A stretch of 60,381 bases of DNA. Source: Clostridiales bacterium Firm_18 (GTDB taxonomy: Bacteria; Bacillota; Clostridia; Monoglobales; Firm-18). A program made the translations under genes and the position numbers. Location of the stretch: positions 1 through 60,381 of the forward strand of contig LVAX01000107.1 in NCBI GenBank assembly GCA_001604215.1, read 5' to 3'. The notes under the pieces were generated by a model that ran no database searches, was not told where the DNA came from, and saw nothing but the letters and a program-made list of their open reading frames with translations. Shown piece after piece: positions 27,242-37,212 of the stretch (position 1 is its first letter; every line of letters begins with the position of its first letter).

Positions 27242-29983
27242 ATGAGGTCTTTTAAAAATGTAATAGTATTATTATTAATAATGAGTATATGCATAAGCTC
27301 GGTCGCTGTTTATGCGCAAGGCGAGGAGAACAGTGATTCAATAATATATGAGACTGAAGATGATTTTGACAGCTATACAGCCAATTATCCATTTGCGGCG
27401 GGGGTGCTCGGTGCGCCGGTTGGGGGAAACTGGCGCACCAGATCCACCATGTATTATGGGCAGGCGGGTATTGAAGAGGACCCGACAAACACAGGCAATA
27501 AGGTTTTGAAAATCAATGCGTATACCAATTATATTTTAACCTTTAGCACGGGGGTTAATTTTGTCTGCCCCGATCCTGTTCCGGCAAACGAAAGTCAGGA
27601 GATACAGTTTGATGTATATAAAGACAACGAAAGAGTGGGCGCCGGGATTAAGTTTTTAATGTCGGGTGATGAAACGACCGGATATGCATTGGATTTTCCG
27701 GGGTCACAGGCCGGGGGAAGATACAGTTACAGATTGTATAAAATGAACAACCTTGTAGATGATTTTACCTTGTTGACGGAAGGTGAAAGCGGAGATCTTG
27801 ATGACAGGCTGCCGTTATATACATGGTTCACCGTTAAGGTTACAATTGAAGGAGATACCATATCATGGGTGACAAAGGACAGAGCAAGCGGCGCTGTGCA
27901 AAGCAAGTGGAGCGGCTCTTATACATCACCAACTTCATTGCCTGAAAATACGGGCATACAGCTTTTTGGCGAGAACGCTAAAATGGATGGTTGTTTTTTG
28001 TATTTTGACAATTTTAAGTATACGGTTAGAAGGTATGATTCTTATGTAACAGGAAAAAAAGAAAAAAGTAACGTTTTATACTTCAATGTGGCACAAAGCC
28101 AATATGTTGATGAAAATAATATCATGGATTTGAAGGATTTATACCTTGTCCGCCGATTTCAAACAATAGGCGAAGAAGTATACGCACCTTCAATTGTTGA
28201 TTTTTCCGCTGATGGAACAACGTGGATAACCGATGTGGATATATCATTTGACGGCTCAGGCAAATGGCTCAATACGGTTACCGGGGAGAAAATCAGATAT
28301 ATCAGATTTTATGACAGCTCAATCCTTGATAAAATTAAAATACTGGCCGAGGTTGGTTCAAACGATACCTGTTCTGTGCCGGTAGGAAGTAAATTGGAAT
28401 TTGTCGTCAGATTTGAGAATGAGGACTGTACGGACAGCGCGGTTTGGACTTCAAGCAATCCAAATATATTTACTGTCGAGAATGGCATTGTTAATGTTTT
28501 GAAGGATGGTCCGGCAATCCTGTCCGTTACTTGCGGCCCGCACTCAAAATCTGTCAATATTACTGCAATCGGTGAAATAACGTACGCTAAGCAAAATGGC
28601 ACTGTTGCGGAGTACATGCGCAGAAAGCAGCCCATTATAAATGCGGTTAACACTGCCATAGCCCATAAGGATTCGGGCGCGCTTTTAGCAATAATTAACG
28701 GCGATGAAGATTACAAGCTTGAAGATATTCAAGATTTTAATTATAGTTTAGTTCGTATGCTTACCGACGAACAAAAACAGTGGTTAAGTGTTGGATTGTT
28801 GGATTATCCGGCATTCAGGTTTGATATTATTGATGATATGTATGATTTGATACGCGTTTTCGAAACGGAAATTGCTTTATTTGATTTATGGGATTTAGAT
28901 GATGCGGCAACGATAGAACAAGTGTTTATCAGAAATGCGGATTATTTTAACCTGCCGCTCGACAATGAGTATTATTTGCAGGCGTCTGATGATGTTCTTG
29001 CCGTTTTTGCAGATTTAAAGGGCAGAATTAAAAATACAATGTCACTTTCGAGTATTTTCAAGGAAAAATACGTTATGATTAACTTTGTCGATGCATATTC
29101 CTATGCGTACATCGAAAAGCTTGTTTCCGATTGCGCGGAGGAAATAGGCTACAATGTTGCGGCTTACAATAAGGTTTTAGATAAATTAAAACTGGCGCAA
29201 TATTTATTGCGAAATCAAAGCAAAATAAAAACGGCTGCGGATTTGGCGGAATATATAGACAATTATAAAGAAGAAACGCAAACACCAGGCTCAAATGTCA
29301 GCACAGGAAGCAATTCAAAAAGCACAGGCGTAAAAATCAACATTCCCATCGGTGATGTTGTTAAAAACAATATAAACATAGATTCCAACACACTATCTGA
29401 AAAACAAGTATTTTTCAGTGATTTGGGCATTGACCACTGGGCTTATGAATCAGTAAGATATTTGAAAGCGACAAATACAATCAGTGGTTATGAGGATGGC
29501 ACATTTAAACCTGATAATAATATTACCCGTGCGGAATTTTTAAAAATTTTATTTTTAGCTTTAAAAGTTGATATGACTGCAGCAGAGGAAATTAATGACG
29601 AATTTAATGATTGCAATAAGGACGACTGGTATTGTTCTTATTTTGCAAAAGCAAAGGAAGTGGGCGTTATTGTAGGAGATGATCAAAACAATTGCCTGCC
29701 TAATAACTTTATTTCAAGGCAGGAGGCTGCTGTAATTGTTTATAGAGCGATTGAATCGCTTGACAAAACTCTCAACAGGGACAGCGAAGTATACCCCTTC
29801 AGCGACGGCGCCGATATTGCAGATTGGGCAAGCTCTGCGGTTGCCAAATTACAAGCTGCCGGTATTGTAGACGGCACAAATAATTGTTTTATGCCGCGCA
29901 ATCCGCTTACAAGGGCGGAGGGGTCTAAAATCATTCACAAAACCGTTAACAGCTTTGGAACGGAGGAAAGAGAAAATGGTTGA
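27242..29983 (+). CDS. SLH-anchored surface protein with type B module
   Basis: 913 residues. A signal peptide (about 1-27) is followed by a type B module (about 35-262), an unassigned part, a Big/Ig-like domain (about 366-443, WTSSNPNIFTVENGIV), a helical stretch, a Ser/Thr/Asn-rich linker and three SLH domains from about residue 720 (DLGIDHWAYESVRYLKA, KDDWYCSYFAKAKEVG, IADWASSAVAKLQAAG). SLH domains bind pyruvylated cell-wall polymer, so the protein is fixed to the cell surface and may hold the glycan near the enzymes. GGAGG at 27230 places the ATG at 27242 instead of a TTG at 27227. Its stop lies inside the next gene. Confidence 0.88.
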   Translation: MRSFKNVIVLLLIMSICISSVAVYAQGEENSDSIIYETEDDFDSYTANYPFAAGVLGAPVGGNWRTRSTMYYGQAGIEEDPTNTGNKVLKINAYTNYILTFSTGVNFVCPDPVPANESQEIQFDVYKDNERVGAGIKFLMSGDETTGYALDFPGSQAGGRYSYRLYKMNNLVDDFTLLTEGESGDLDDRLPLYTWFTVKVTIEGDTISWVTKDRASGAVQSKWSGSYTSPTSLPENTGIQLFGENAKMDGCFLYFDNFKYTVRRYDSYVTGKKEKSNVLYFNVAQSQYVDENNIMDLKDLYLVRRFQTIGEEVYAPSIVDFSADGTTWITDVDISFDGSGKWLNTVTGEKIRYIRFYDSSILDKIKILAEVGSNDTCSVPVGSKLEFVVRFENEDCTDSAVWTSSNPNIFTVENGIVNVLKDGPAILSVTCGPHSKSVNITAIGEITYAKQNGTVAEYMRRKQPIINAVNTAIAHKDSGALLAIINGDEDYKLEDIQDFNYSLVRMLTDEQKQWLSVGLLDYPAFRFDIIDDMYDLIRVFETEIALFDLWDLDDAATIEQVFIRNADYFNLPLDNEYYLQASDDVLAVFADLKGRIKNTMSLSSIFKEKYVMINFVDAYSYAYIEKLVSDCAEEIGYNVAAYNKVLDKLKLAQYLLRNQSKIKTAADLAEYIDNYKEETQTPGSNVSTGSNSKSTGVKINIPIGDVVKNNINIDSNTLSEKQVFFSDLGIDHWAYESVRYLKATNTISGYEDGTFKPDNNITRAEFLKILFLALKVDMTAAEEINDEFNDCNKDDWYCSYFAKAKEVGVIVGDDQNNCLPNNFISRQEAAVIVYRAIESLDKTLNRDSEVYPFSDGADIADWASSAVAKLQAAGIVDGTNNCFMPRNPLTRAEGSKIIHKTVNSFGTEERENG
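27360..28025 (+). repeat. Type B module, copy 2
   Basis: Partner of 26240-26905 at a 1120-base offset; see that entry. Both encode VGAGIKFLMS and RASGAVQSKWSGSYTSPTSL. Confidence 0.85.
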
Positions 29984-32321
29984 CAAAAAATTAAAAGCAG
30001 TAATATCGATTGTAGTCTGTTCCTTGTTCTTGATTAACCAGATCATATATGCACAGGAGCCGCTGACGGCTAATCAGCTTCTTGAAATGATGCGCGAATA
30101 TTTTTATCAAAGAAATTATGATGAGCTGGAAAAAATAGTCAGCATGGATTTGCGTGATGTTGTTACGCAAACGGCAAAGCTGCACATGGTTGTGGATGAA
30201 AGCAAAATGCATAAGGCATATAAGAATATGCTGGGCGTGCAGGTTGAGTTTGCAGACCATTATAACACCTATTTTGAAAATGGCTCGCTTAAAAGCTCAT
30301 ATGAAAGCTTTGCAAAAAAAGCCTATCCTGTAACACTATTCAGATTTGGCGGGACGTCCTCTTCTACGAATAACATGATAAATTCTGTCGGGCCCTACAG
30401 TTCAAGAAAACCAACACAAGTAGCGCCGGCTTGGGAAGAGTATAAGCAAATAAATGCAGTAAAGAATATGCTTGGAGGGGTAAGGCAACAGGGACTCGTT
30501 GAATGGCTTCAGGTGTGCTTAGCCAATAATCCGAACGCTTCTTTTGTAATCTGTATCGGTCCCATCATTTATACTCCTCAGGAGTGCAGGAATTTAGTGA
30601 ACTTTTTGCTGGATGATCCAAAAGAATCAAGTTGGGGCGCTTTAAGGGCTCAATGCGGCATAGAAAAGCCGGTGAATGTAGAATATATAGAGGTTGGTCA
30701 GGAAAGTGCTGTTTATGTCGGGGTTAACGGAACGGAAGAAGATTCTCAGCTGTTAATCAATACATTCGTAGAGCAGGCAAAAGCCATGAAGGAAGAACAT
30801 CCGGAGCTTAAATTAATTGCTTGCGGCCCACATAATTTATGGGCTCCGAAAGTAGAGCCGGTCTGGAGAGAATATAATTTTAGATTAGCGCCCCTTTTGC
30901 CGTATGTTGACGCAATCTCTCACCATCCCTATTATGACGGATACTCCTCTGAACTTATGATGAGATATGCTGATGAAATGAAGGAGGATATTGATAAAAT
31001 AGTGAAAGACAATGACATAAGAGATGAGAATGGCAATTTGAAGGATATCAAGGTGTTTTCAACCGAGCATGCGAGATATTGGGATCCGGCTGACAAAATA
31101 CCTGCGTCCGTTAATTTTACAAGCGCTTTGTCAGTTTCGCATTTTTTGAATTTATCATTCAGAAAGCCTTACATGGCTGGGGCAGCTGTTCATAATTTAG
31201 TTGAATCACATATGTGGGCATTCTGGGAAGAATTTGACGGGGAATTTTATGAATCACCTACGGCAAAATTGTATCAGCTTTATAATGACTCATTAGGCGA
31301 TGTGATTTATGACTCAGAGTATATTCCTGCCGATGAAGAAGAATTTAAGACAAACCCTTTAAACAAAACAGGCAGCGGCGAACCGAAAAACGATCGGTTT
31401 GATTTTTCGGCGTTTGCAACGCCTATAAGTAAAAACGAGTTAAATCTTATACTGACAAACAAGCAGGCGAATACTGATATTGATATGAGCTTTCAATTCA
31501 ACAATAATTACACTCTTGTTAAAGAGACGATTCTTTCCGCTCCGAACGAGGCAACGTTTGCATTCAGCAAAACGAGTGAAGCGTTAACAACAATCACGTC
31601 AACAGAAAAAAATGTGCCCAATTTCAGTTCCTACCGTATGCCGAATATGTCGGTTGTGGTGTTAACCCTTAAAACAAATTCGACACTGCCTCTTTCACCG
31701 GAACAAGTGAAAACCGGTTATGAGGGTATAGACAGCATAGATGAAATTACAGAAAATGTTTTTGAAGACACGGAATATTACTGGGCAAATCGGGAAATTT
31801 CAAAAATGGCCAGCCTGGGTTTTGTTTCGGGTACATCAGACACTGCCTTTGAACCCGATAAAAACATTACAAAAGGCGAGGCAGCGGCGGTTATTGCGCG
31901 GATGCTGAAATTGAAAACAGATTATAAAGGCTCTTTCTACACCGACGTAAAAAAGGATGATTGGTATAGCGGTTATGCAAATGCGTGTTATGCGGAGGGA
32001 ATTGTCCGTTCCAACATATTCAATGCGGATTCCGAAGTTACCACAGCGGATTTGTGCGGTTTAGTTGATAAAATCTACCGAAAATATAAAACGGTTGATG
32101 AAACCATCGATTATGACGCTGTTGTTAATTCACTTTACGCAAGCTCCGGAATAACCGAAAGCAATAAAAAACAAATTGCATTCGCTATTCATAAGGGCAT
32201 ATTGAACCGTTTATACGAAACACGGGAATTACAGGCGGAAAAGCCTGTCACAAGAGGCGAGGCGGTATGCATTTTGTATAACTTATATCAATGTATTATG
32301 CAGGAGGTAGACCATGAATAG
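29976..32321 (+). CDS. SLH-anchored clan-A glycosidase paralogue with altered NE motif
   Basis: 781 residues: signal peptide (about 1-26), catalytic barrel like that of the giant glycosidase (LFRFGGTSSS, VEYIEVGQES, AISHHPYYDG, FSTEHARY) and three SLH-like domains from about residue 593. The nucleophile E364 is kept, but the Asn before the acid/base Glu, invariant in clan GH-A, is Gln here (Q242-E243). The protein may be a variant hydrolase, a transglycosylase or a binding protein. GGAGG at 29962 sets the ATG at 29976, overlapping the previous stop by eight bases, so expression is coupled. Confidence 0.87.
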   Translation: MVDKKLKAVISIVVCSLFLINQIIYAQEPLTANQLLEMMREYFYQRNYDELEKIVSMDLRDVVTQTAKLHMVVDESKMHKAYKNMLGVQVEFADHYNTYFENGSLKSSYESFAKKAYPVTLFRFGGTSSSTNNMINSVGPYSSRKPTQVAPAWEEYKQINAVKNMLGGVRQQGLVEWLQVCLANNPNASFVICIGPIIYTPQECRNLVNFLLDDPKESSWGALRAQCGIEKPVNVEYIEVGQESAVYVGVNGTEEDSQLLINTFVEQAKAMKEEHPELKLIACGPHNLWAPKVEPVWREYNFRLAPLLPYVDAISHHPYYDGYSSELMMRYADEMKEDIDKIVKDNDIRDENGNLKDIKVFSTEHARYWDPADKIPASVNFTSALSVSHFLNLSFRKPYMAGAAVHNLVESHMWAFWEEFDGEFYESPTAKLYQLYNDSLGDVIYDSEYIPADEEEFKTNPLNKTGSGEPKNDRFDFSAFATPISKNELNLILTNKQANTDIDMSFQFNNNYTLVKETILSAPNEATFAFSKTSEALTTITSTEKNVPNFSSYRMPNMSVVVLTLKTNSTLPLSPEQVKTGYEGIDSIDEITENVFEDTEYYWANREISKMASLGFVSGTSDTAFEPDKNITKGEAAAVIARMLKLKTDYKGSFYTDVKKDDWYSGYANACYAEGIVRSNIFNADSEVTTADLCGLVDKIYRKYKTVDETIDYDAVVNSLYASSGITESNKKQIAFAIHKGILNRLYETRELQAEKPVTRGEAVCILYNLYQCIMQEVDHE

Positions 32322-35181
32322 ATTATTTGCGTTAATTATTGTATTTTGCCTCAGCTTTGGTACGGTTTTTGCAGACGGTATTATCTTTAAGCCGGGTGAC
32401 GAGTATAAGGACATTGATTTGAATGCTCCCGTGCAGGTCGAGGAAAAGGCGGTTTTTCAAGAACAAAGCGGTCTTGTATCATACAATGACATGCAGGACT
32501 TGTCGACTGTCGGAATATTAGGTGCACTCAATATTATGGGTGCATATTCTGACGGTAAATTTATGCCGAACGTTTTCGTGAGTAAGATTCAATATATAGA
32601 GGGAGTACTTAATTTAGTAAAATGTAATCCCGGTGATTATGTGAATGTATATAAGGGCGAATTTTATGATGTATCTGACGGCTATGAGAAAATAAACGTA
32701 ATATATGCCGCGTTATCCCTTGGGATTGCAAACGGGTATCCGGATAATACTTTCAGGGGCGATGAAGTAATATCATATAATGACGCTGTGACAATTCTTG
32801 TCCGGGCGTTAGGTTACTCGCAATTGGCAGAATTACGAGGGGGTTATCCCTTTGGTTATTTAAATGTTGCTGCTGATATCGGGTTATTGAGCGGTATAAG
32901 AAATGAAACGCCCGAAGCGATTACAAGAATAACTATGGCAAAAATGCTTTATAACGCATTGGACGCTCCGATAATGGAAGCTGTGAACTTATCGGGTAAA
33001 GATGCGAATTTTAAACAGGATGACAAGTCAGTTTTGTATACATATTATAACCTATACAAATCAACCGGAGTGGTGAATGCTACCAATGTAACGGCGATAT
33101 ACGGCAACCCTACTGCGAAAAGAAATATTGCAATAGATTCGAAGTTATATAATGTTGAACACAATGATTTTAACGCTTATTTGGGATACAAGGTGAAATA
33201 TTATTATGATGCAGATGAGAATAAAATAGTTTATATGGAAAAACATAAATCTGTGTCGGAAATAGTGATTGCATCTGATGATTTGGCGGGGTTTAACCCA
33301 TCATCAGGCCAGCTTTCATATTATGTAAACGGCGTGCTTAAACATGCCGCCATCAGCAAAATCAACTCTGTTATATATAACGGAATTTTGCTCGACTATA
33401 ATTATGATGAGAGCATATATGACATTAACGAGGGCAGAATAAAACTTGTATCGAATGATGGCGGCGATGCTTATGACATAGTATTTATCGAGAGTTGCCA
33501 GAACTATGTTTTGAAGAATATATCAGTTTCGGAACATAAGCTTATATTCTCGCCGGACTTCGGTATTGTTAATTTTGAAATTGATGTTAACGATACATTT
33601 GTTGAAATCTATTTGTACACAGGCGAAAAAATCAATTTTATCAAATATACTGACAAGGGCGAAAAGAAAATGGACATTTCACAAATTCCAAGCGGCTTTT
33701 CGCTCAAAGACAGTGTTGCAAATGTATATGTGGATTATGGCAAGTTAAAGATTCAAAATGGTTATTTAGTGCCGACCGACAGTGCGAAATATATGAAAAT
33801 CGTTTTTTCCGACAAGAAATTGCAAGGAAAGATTACAGGGTATAACATGGAAGATTACGAGATGGCAATAGATGGCGTTGATTACAAGATATCTAAGAAA
33901 AACTATTTTGATAATGATGACAGTCAAATTAATTTTGAATCATCAACTTTTTATATTGACGCAATGAATAAAATAGTCGCTCTGAAAAAGGGACAATCGA
34001 AGGATTTTGTATATGGATATTTAATAAATGCAGCGGCAAAAAAGGGACTTAGCGGTATTATTGAATTGAAAGTAATGCAAACAAACGGGAAAAAGGAAGT
34101 TTTGCAGTGTGTAAAAGACGTAAGAGTAAACGGCAAAAACCAAAAAGAGAAGACAATGGATGTATTAAAAAACGCGGCGAAAATGGTGAATCCGGATTTC
34201 AATATTTCGCAGGTAATAAAATACAAAGTTAATGAAGAAGGCAAGGTTACGAATATACAAACCGTGACGGCATCTGTCGGTATAGCCGATGGTTATCCCG
34301 CCGACCAGTTAAACCGTTATACGGATGACAGAACCGGATATGATTATTATTACGATGCCACAGGGCGTGTACACGGCAGAAATAATTTAAAGGGTTATTT
34401 CGCTCCAAAATTGCTATTCCAAGTTCCGCTTACCGAAACATTTGAAGATAAAAACTATACTGTTACAACATTTCGGGAAAGTATCAGCAATTTAATTATT
34501 GATGCTTTTGATGTTGAGGATTTAACGCCAAATGTTATGGTTTGGTATACCAATGCTGCAACCGACGAAAAAATTGTAACTGGTTATAATGGCGTGAGGG
34601 CTCCTGTAATGGTAAAGAATCACAGCAGGGTAATTATGAATGAGCAGGAATCGGCAAAGCTTACGGTTGCTCAGGCAAACGGAATCAAGGATTATTACAG
34701 TGATGATTTAACGATGTTTGACGATGTTAAGCCGGGGCAAGTCGTATATTTATACGGTTTTGATGATAATGTTACCAAGGTTGAGACTTGCCTGTATGAC
34801 GGAGTTGAAATTACTCCGGATAACGTAAGGACGCTGGATATTACAAAAACAGAACCGACAGGTGCTTTTACGGCTCACACGCGGTTTATGGAAGTGTATA
34901 AGGTGCTAACGGATAACAATTTTATTGTTCAATGTGGACCCATCATTGATTATGATAAAAATATCCGACAGGTATTTACAACAAGCAGATTTATGCACAC
35001 TGCCTGGGATCCTTACGGAGTTCTTTTATATGATGAAACAAACGGAGGAGAGCCGATAATAAGGCAAGGCACCATCAGTGACTTGCGTTCTGTAGTGCAA
35101 AACGGGGAGAAAGCTTCAAAGGTTCTGTTTACAGCCAAGTATGGCGCGGGAATATCGTATTTGATTTATAATTTTAAATAG
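32314..35181 (+). CDS. Surface protein with N-terminal SLH domains and large unknown region
   Basis: 955 residues. A signal peptide (about 1-20) precedes three SLH domains (about 48-230; YNDMQDLSTVGILGALNIMGA and GIANGYPDNTFRGDEVISYNDA are clear). The remaining ~700 residues are beta-rich and lysine/aspartate-rich and match nothing I recognise. N-terminal SLH with a large unknown body is seen in Firmicute surface proteins of unproven function. The start overlaps the previous stop (ATGA-type overlap of eight bases), behind GGAGG, so it belongs to the same operon and may form the platform on which the enzymes assemble. Confidence 0.85.
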   Translation: MNRLFALIIVFCLSFGTVFADGIIFKPGDEYKDIDLNAPVQVEEKAVFQEQSGLVSYNDMQDLSTVGILGALNIMGAYSDGKFMPNVFVSKIQYIEGVLNLVKCNPGDYVNVYKGEFYDVSDGYEKINVIYAALSLGIANGYPDNTFRGDEVISYNDAVTILVRALGYSQLAELRGGYPFGYLNVAADIGLLSGIRNETPEAITRITMAKMLYNALDAPIMEAVNLSGKDANFKQDDKSVLYTYYNLYKSTGVVNATNVTAIYGNPTAKRNIAIDSKLYNVEHNDFNAYLGYKVKYYYDADENKIVYMEKHKSVSEIVIASDDLAGFNPSSGQLSYYVNGVLKHAAISKINSVIYNGILLDYNYDESIYDINEGRIKLVSNDGGDAYDIVFIESCQNYVLKNISVSEHKLIFSPDFGIVNFEIDVNDTFVEIYLYTGEKINFIKYTDKGEKKMDISQIPSGFSLKDSVANVYVDYGKLKIQNGYLVPTDSAKYMKIVFSDKKLQGKITGYNMEDYEMAIDGVDYKISKKNYFDNDDSQINFESSTFYIDAMNKIVALKKGQSKDFVYGYLINAAAKKGLSGIIELKVMQTNGKKEVLQCVKDVRVNGKNQKEKTMDVLKNAAKMVNPDFNISQVIKYKVNEEGKVTNIQTVTASVGIADGYPADQLNRYTDDRTGYDYYYDATGRVHGRNNLKGYFAPKLLFQVPLTETFEDKNYTVTTFRESISNLIIDAFDVEDLTPNVMVWYTNAATDEKIVTGYNGVRAPVMVKNHSRVIMNEQESAKLTVAQANGIKDYYSDDLTMFDDVKPGQVVYLYGFDDNVTKVETCLYDGVEITPDNVRTLDITKTEPTGAFTAHTRFMEVYKVLTDNNFIVQCGPIIDYDKNIRQVFTTSRFMHTAWDPYGVLLYDETNGGEPIIRQGTISDLRSVVQNGEKASKVLFTAKYGAGISYLIYNFK

Positions 35182-35194
35182 AGAGGTAATTTTA

Positions 35195-37021
35195 ATGGAA
35201 TTTATGATTGGCTGTAACTATTGGGCATCAAATGCGGGAACCGATATGTGGACTCAATTTGACGAAAATGTGATTGAGGATGATTTTAAAATATTATCTG
35301 AAAACGGCATAAAATATTTAAGGGTTTTCCCGAATTGGGCTGATTTTCAACCCGTAGTTCCGTTTTACACTGTTTGTGGCTTATTAAAGGAATATGGTTT
35401 TGGCGGTGGACATAACCAAACGAATCCATATTACTTGAATGAAAATATGCTAGACCGGTTTGAAAGCTTTTGCGAATTGGCACAGAAATATGGATTTCAA
35501 CTTATTGTTGGACTTTTAACAGGTTGGATGAGTGGAAGGCTATTTATTCCGCCTGCATTATATGGGAAAAATTTATATACGAATCCAACCGCGTTATTAT
35601 TCGAACAAAGGTTTATAAGAGGGTTTGTATCATATTTTAAGGACAGTAAAGCAATATATGCGTGGGACTTGGGAAATGAGTGCAATTGCTTGGATCGGGC
35701 TGAAAGCAGAGAGATCGCTTCCAATTGGACATCGATCGTATCCAATACAATCAGAGCTTATGATCACACCCGTCCTATAGTATCAGGCATGCATGGATTA
35801 TCGCCTATGGGGAATTGGAGTATTTTTGATCAGGCGGAGCATACGGATATTCTGACAACCCATCCCTATCCTATTTTTGTTCCGCATTGTCATAAGGATA
35901 AACATACTTCTATAAGAACCATGCTTCACGCAACCTGTGAAACGCTTTTTTACAGCGATTTGGGAAATAAACCATGCTTGGTTGAGGAAATAGGCACCCT
36001 TGGACCCATGCAATGCAGCGACGAATCAGCTGCGGGATTTTTGAAGGTAAACTTGTTTTCCAACTGGGCGCATAAAGCGGGCGGATTGCTGTGGTGGTGC
36101 GCAAATGAACAGCTTAATTTAACGAATGCGCCCTTTAAGTGGAAAATGAACGAAAGGGAACTTGGCCTGATTGATAAAAACCGTTTGCCGAAGCCTGCGT
36201 TAAAAGTGTTAAAAGAATTTTCAGACTGGTACCATAGCTTGAATTTTGAGCTTCCTGAACCATTGGTTGACGGCATATGCGTTACAACTCAGGAGCAGGA
36301 TCAATGGGGCGTTGCTTATATGTCTTATATTCTGGCAAAACAGGCAGGTGTAAATATCCGTTTTGCGTTCGGTGAGCAAGAATTGCCTCGGGCAGACGTC
36401 TATCTCTTGCCATCAATATCTGCAGGTTCGGTAATTTCACTGCCAAAGTATAAAGAGCTGCTGAAAAGGATAGAGGATGGCGCAACTCTTTACATATCCA
36501 ACAATAACGGCTTTTTATCTGAATTTGAGCAAATTACAGGTGTTAGGGTAATTGACAGCGAGATTGTCAATGAACAGGGAAGCTTTAATTTTAAAAACAA
36601 GTGCATCCCTTACAGCAGAAACAAAGTATTTATATTAAGCAGTATTGGCGGCGATGTATTGGCGAAGGATGATAATGATAATCCGATTTTTACGAAATAT
36701 AAATACGGCAAAGGCGTTGTATATTACCTGAATTACCCGCTGGAGGACTCCTTACTGAATGAAAACTATGCGTTTGACTCGGACAGATATGAAATCTACA
36801 AAGAAGTATTTGCAAATCAAATCATAAGTCATAGGATAAAATGCAATAATCCATATATTGGATTGACCATTCATGGAAATTATATTGTTATGATAAACTA
36901 TTCAGATGAAGCACAAAAGCTGAATTTGGAATGTGATTGTGAATTTGATGAAATATATTATGGAAATAAAATAGAGCTGGAACCATTCGGAGCATTTGTT
37001 GCGAAGATAAAACAGGGGTGA
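35195..37021 (+). CDS. Cytosolic GH5-like/clan-A glycosidase
   Basis: 608 residues without signal peptide. The barrel has GCNYWAS at the start, WDLGNECNCL with acid/base E162, THPYPIFVP and CLVEEIGTLG with nucleophile E265, the spacing of GH5 and GH2-type clan-A enzymes. From about residue 350 an amidotransferase-like flavodoxin fold (YLLPSISAGSVISLPKYKEL, GATLYISNNNG) and a small beta domain follow, as in GH42-type architectures. GAGAGGTAA precedes the ATG. Probably hydrolyses imported oligosaccharides. A decayed copy of its 3' end lies at 41676, and a broken GH31 start lies directly after its stop. Confidence 0.82.
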   Translation: MEFMIGCNYWASNAGTDMWTQFDENVIEDDFKILSENGIKYLRVFPNWADFQPVVPFYTVCGLLKEYGFGGGHNQTNPYYLNENMLDRFESFCELAQKYGFQLIVGLLTGWMSGRLFIPPALYGKNLYTNPTALLFEQRFIRGFVSYFKDSKAIYAWDLGNECNCLDRAESREIASNWTSIVSNTIRAYDHTRPIVSGMHGLSPMGNWSIFDQAEHTDILTTHPYPIFVPHCHKDKHTSIRTMLHATCETLFYSDLGNKPCLVEEIGTLGPMQCSDESAAGFLKVNLFSNWAHKAGGLLWWCANEQLNLTNAPFKWKMNERELGLIDKNRLPKPALKVLKEFSDWYHSLNFELPEPLVDGICVTTQEQDQWGVAYMSYILAKQAGVNIRFAFGEQELPRADVYLLPSISAGSVISLPKYKELLKRIEDGATLYISNNNGFLSEFEQITGVRVIDSEIVNEQGSFNFKNKCIPYSRNKVFILSSIGGDVLAKDDNDNPIFTKYKYGKGVVYYLNYPLEDSLLNENYAFDSDRYEIYKEVFANQIISHRIKCNNPYIGLTIHGNYIVMINYSDEAQKLNLECDCEFDEIYYGNKIELEPFGAFVAKIKQG

Positions 37022-37026
37022 CGATT

Positions 37027-37113
37027 TTGGTAATCGAACAAATAAAAAAAGTAGTCATAAGAATAAGAAGTGAATATTGCGAATCATTATGTGACCGGGA
37101 GTTGTTTTTTTAA
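37027..37113 (+). pseudogene. Remnant of a GH31 gene start
   Basis: Six bases after the previous stop, a TTG-started frame reads VIEQIKKVVIRIRSEYCESL and ends in TAA at 37111. The first ~24 residues match the start of the GH31 protein at 47264 (MIEQIKNGIIRIRSECCDSL) at both DNA and protein level. It is too short to function and marks a rearrangement. The rest of the gap to 37212 contains no gene that I can see; CCGCC/GGCGG near 37181-37197 could form a short hairpin. Confidence 0.75.
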
Positions 37114-37212
37114 CAAGCCGGCAAGATAATTGACAGAATATCGGGGCATAGCTAAAAGATTTTTCATAAAATAGTTGTACCGCCGAGATTAGGCGGCGGA
37201 ATGGAGGCTAAA

